Origin: a bacterium
GTDB taxonomy: Bacteria > UBP13 > UBA5359
Reading direction: 5' to 3'
Length of the DNA: 5,267 bases
Assembly: GCA_028685295.1 (NCBI GenBank)
Contig: JAQUEL010000099.1
Coordinates: 1 to 5,267 of the forward strand
The notes under the pieces are model-generated. The model saw nothing but the letters and a program-made list of their open reading frames with translations. It did no database searches and was not told the origin of the DNA. Both the position numbers and the translations under genes were made by a program. Positions 4,344 to 5,267 of the stretch are shown here, one piece after another; the first letter of the stretch is position 1, and every line of letters begins with the position of its first letter.

Positions 4344-5267
4344 ACGCCTTCAAAGAGCATATTTGCGGAGCAACTCTATTCCTTTGACGAAAGTCGCCGT
4401 ATCATATCGCCGCTGGCCGGAATTGATGAAGCCGGACGAGGCCCTCTGGCCGGTCCCGTAGTTGCCGCCGCCGTTATTCTGCCCGAAGAAGCCCCTCCGT
4501 TGGAGGGGCTTAATGATTCCAAGCGTTTGACGCCGCGACGTCGTGAAGCGTTGGCTGCCAGGCTCAAAGAGATCGGAGCGGTTGTGGGGATAGGCATGGC
4601 TTCTCCTGCCGAAATAGATCGTTTCAACATTCTGCAGGCCACCATGACGGCTATGCAGAGGGCCCTGTGGCGGCTATCCCCTGCTCCTGCCATCGTTCTG
4701 GTAGATGGCAACAAAGCACCGCTGTTTCCCGGTATAGAGGTAAGATGTATTGTCGGCGGCGACAGCAAGAGCGCCAGCATAGCTGCCGCCTCTATTGCTG
4801 CCAAAGTTTATCGTGACGAGATCATGCGCAGATACGATGACGTTTATCCCGGTTACGGTTTTGCCTCACATAAGGGTTACGGTACATCAGAACATATTCA
4901 GGCTCTGAAAGAGCTTGGTCCCTGTCCCATTCACCGATACAGCTTTGCTCCTGTCAGCGATATAAGAAAGGAAAAAGATACCGTTATCGGCCCGGGTGCT
5001 CTGGCAGAGCAAAGAGCGTGTGATTTTTTGAAAAAGAGGGGATATTTCATCAAAGAGAGAAATTATAAGTTGAAAACCGGTGAGATAGATATAATTGCCG
5101 GCAGAGAGGACCTTCTGGCTTTTATTGAAGTTAAGATGCGTTCCGATGCAGATGAAAGCCGGCCATGTGAAAGAGTGACGTCTCAGCAGCAGGCACGTAT
5201 TATCAGAACTGCCGAGGCCTATGTCGCCTGGAAAAAGGTAAAGGTCCCGTGTCGTTTCGATATTATC
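4302..5267 (+). CDS. rnhB: RNase HII fused to a YraN (UPF0102) domain, 3'-truncated
   Basis: One frame runs open for 322 codons to the right edge. Residues 1-41 are an N-terminal part: a tail like that of TrmD (1-14) and then a helix-like LYSFDESRR stretch. Residues 41-222 are RNase HII, which cuts RNA in RNA-DNA hybrids and at single ribonucleotides: AGIDEAGRGPLAGPVVAAAV with D42, E43 and the GRG motif, LNDSKRLTPRRR, VDGN with D135, GGDSKSASIAAASIAAKVYRDEIM with D154, and GYGFASHKGYGT. All four carboxylates are present. After a short linker, residues 230-322 match YraN: ALAEQRACDFLKKRGY, RNYKLKTGEIDII with D263, and FIEVKMR with E276 and K278, a PD-(D/E)XK-like core, then CRFDII near the family's end. 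No ATG, GTG or TTG lies in frame between the domains; the first, TTG 5028, is inside YraN. rnhB and yraN are often neighbours, so fusion is credible. YraN's activity is uncertain. Confidence 0.93.
   Translation, partial: MGTRKEITGNQQPATPSKSIFAEQLYSFDESRRIISPLAGIDEAGRGPLAGPVVAAAVILPEEAPPLEGLNDSKRLTPRRREALAARLKEIGAVVGIGMASPAEIDRFNILQATMTAMQRALWRLSPAPAIVLVDGNKAPLFPGIEVRCIVGGDSKSASIAAASIAAKVYRDEIMRRYDDVYPGYGFASHKGYGTSEHIQALKELGPCPIHRYSFAPVSDIRKEKDTVIGPGALAEQRACDFLKKRGYFIKERNYKLKTGEIDIIAGREDLLAFIEVKMRSDADESRPCERVTSQQQARIIRTAEAYVAWKKVKVPCRFDII

Noticed and set aside
4376-4804. 142-codon antisense frame over rnhB
   Set aside because: It lies opposite conserved RNase HII codons, is low-complexity (Ala/Ser/Arg-rich) and resembles no family I know.
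1-5267. Defence system, mobile element, CRISPR, tRNA or rRNA
   Set aside because: Every long supported frame is a housekeeping gene, and no transposase, array, tRNA cloverleaf or rRNA stretch was seen on either strand.

Overview
The window is a stretch of conserved bacterial translation and secretion genes, all on the + strand. The order is ffh (5' end missing), rpsP, khpA, rimM, trmD, rplS, lepB, then an rnhB-yraN reading frame that is still open at the right edge. The organism is most likely a Gram-positive-type bacterium (Bacillota, probably Clostridia or a relative). The reasons are this gene order, purine-rich Shine-Dalgarno (SD) sites, GTG and TTG starts, a short one-membrane-segment signal peptidase I, and a KH protein of the KhpA type between rpsP and rimM. 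Genus cannot be told from the sequence. Two genes often found in this cluster in Bacillus, ylqD and rbgA (ylqF), are absent from their usual places.

Layout: 1-1124 is the SRP GTPase Ffh; 1189-1488 ribosomal protein bS16; 1489-1624 a gap with possible RNA hairpins; 1625-2346 khpA and rimM, overlapping by 4 bases; 2377-3186 the tRNA m1G37 methyltransferase TrmD; 3187-3354 a gap with a convincing sigma-A promoter and a structured leader for rplS; 3355-4217 rplS and lepB, with stop and start codons sharing one base; 4218-4301 a gap that can fold over the next SD; 4302-5267 a fused RNase HII-YraN protein.

The genes serve protein synthesis and export. bS16, bL19 and RimM build ribosomes, TrmD guards the reading frame through tRNA, KhpA binds RNA, Ffh brings nascent membrane and secreted proteins to the membrane, and LepB trims signal peptides. 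RNase HII removes ribonucleotides and R-loops from DNA. YraN is a nuclease-fold protein of unclear role.

I found no defence system, mobile element or CRISPR array. The points most worth checking are: (1) the in-frame fusion of RNase HII to YraN; (2) a similar N-terminal tail, with pattern MGxxKxxTxNQxPA, on the unrelated enzymes TrmD and RNase HII of this cluster; (3) substitutions at near-invariant positions, namely Glu for the catalytic Asp of TrmD, SRFD for TKxD in the Ffh G4 motif, and DSH for DSR in LepB; (4) a promoter and leader RNA for rplS; (5) an RNA fold that would mask the rnhB SD.
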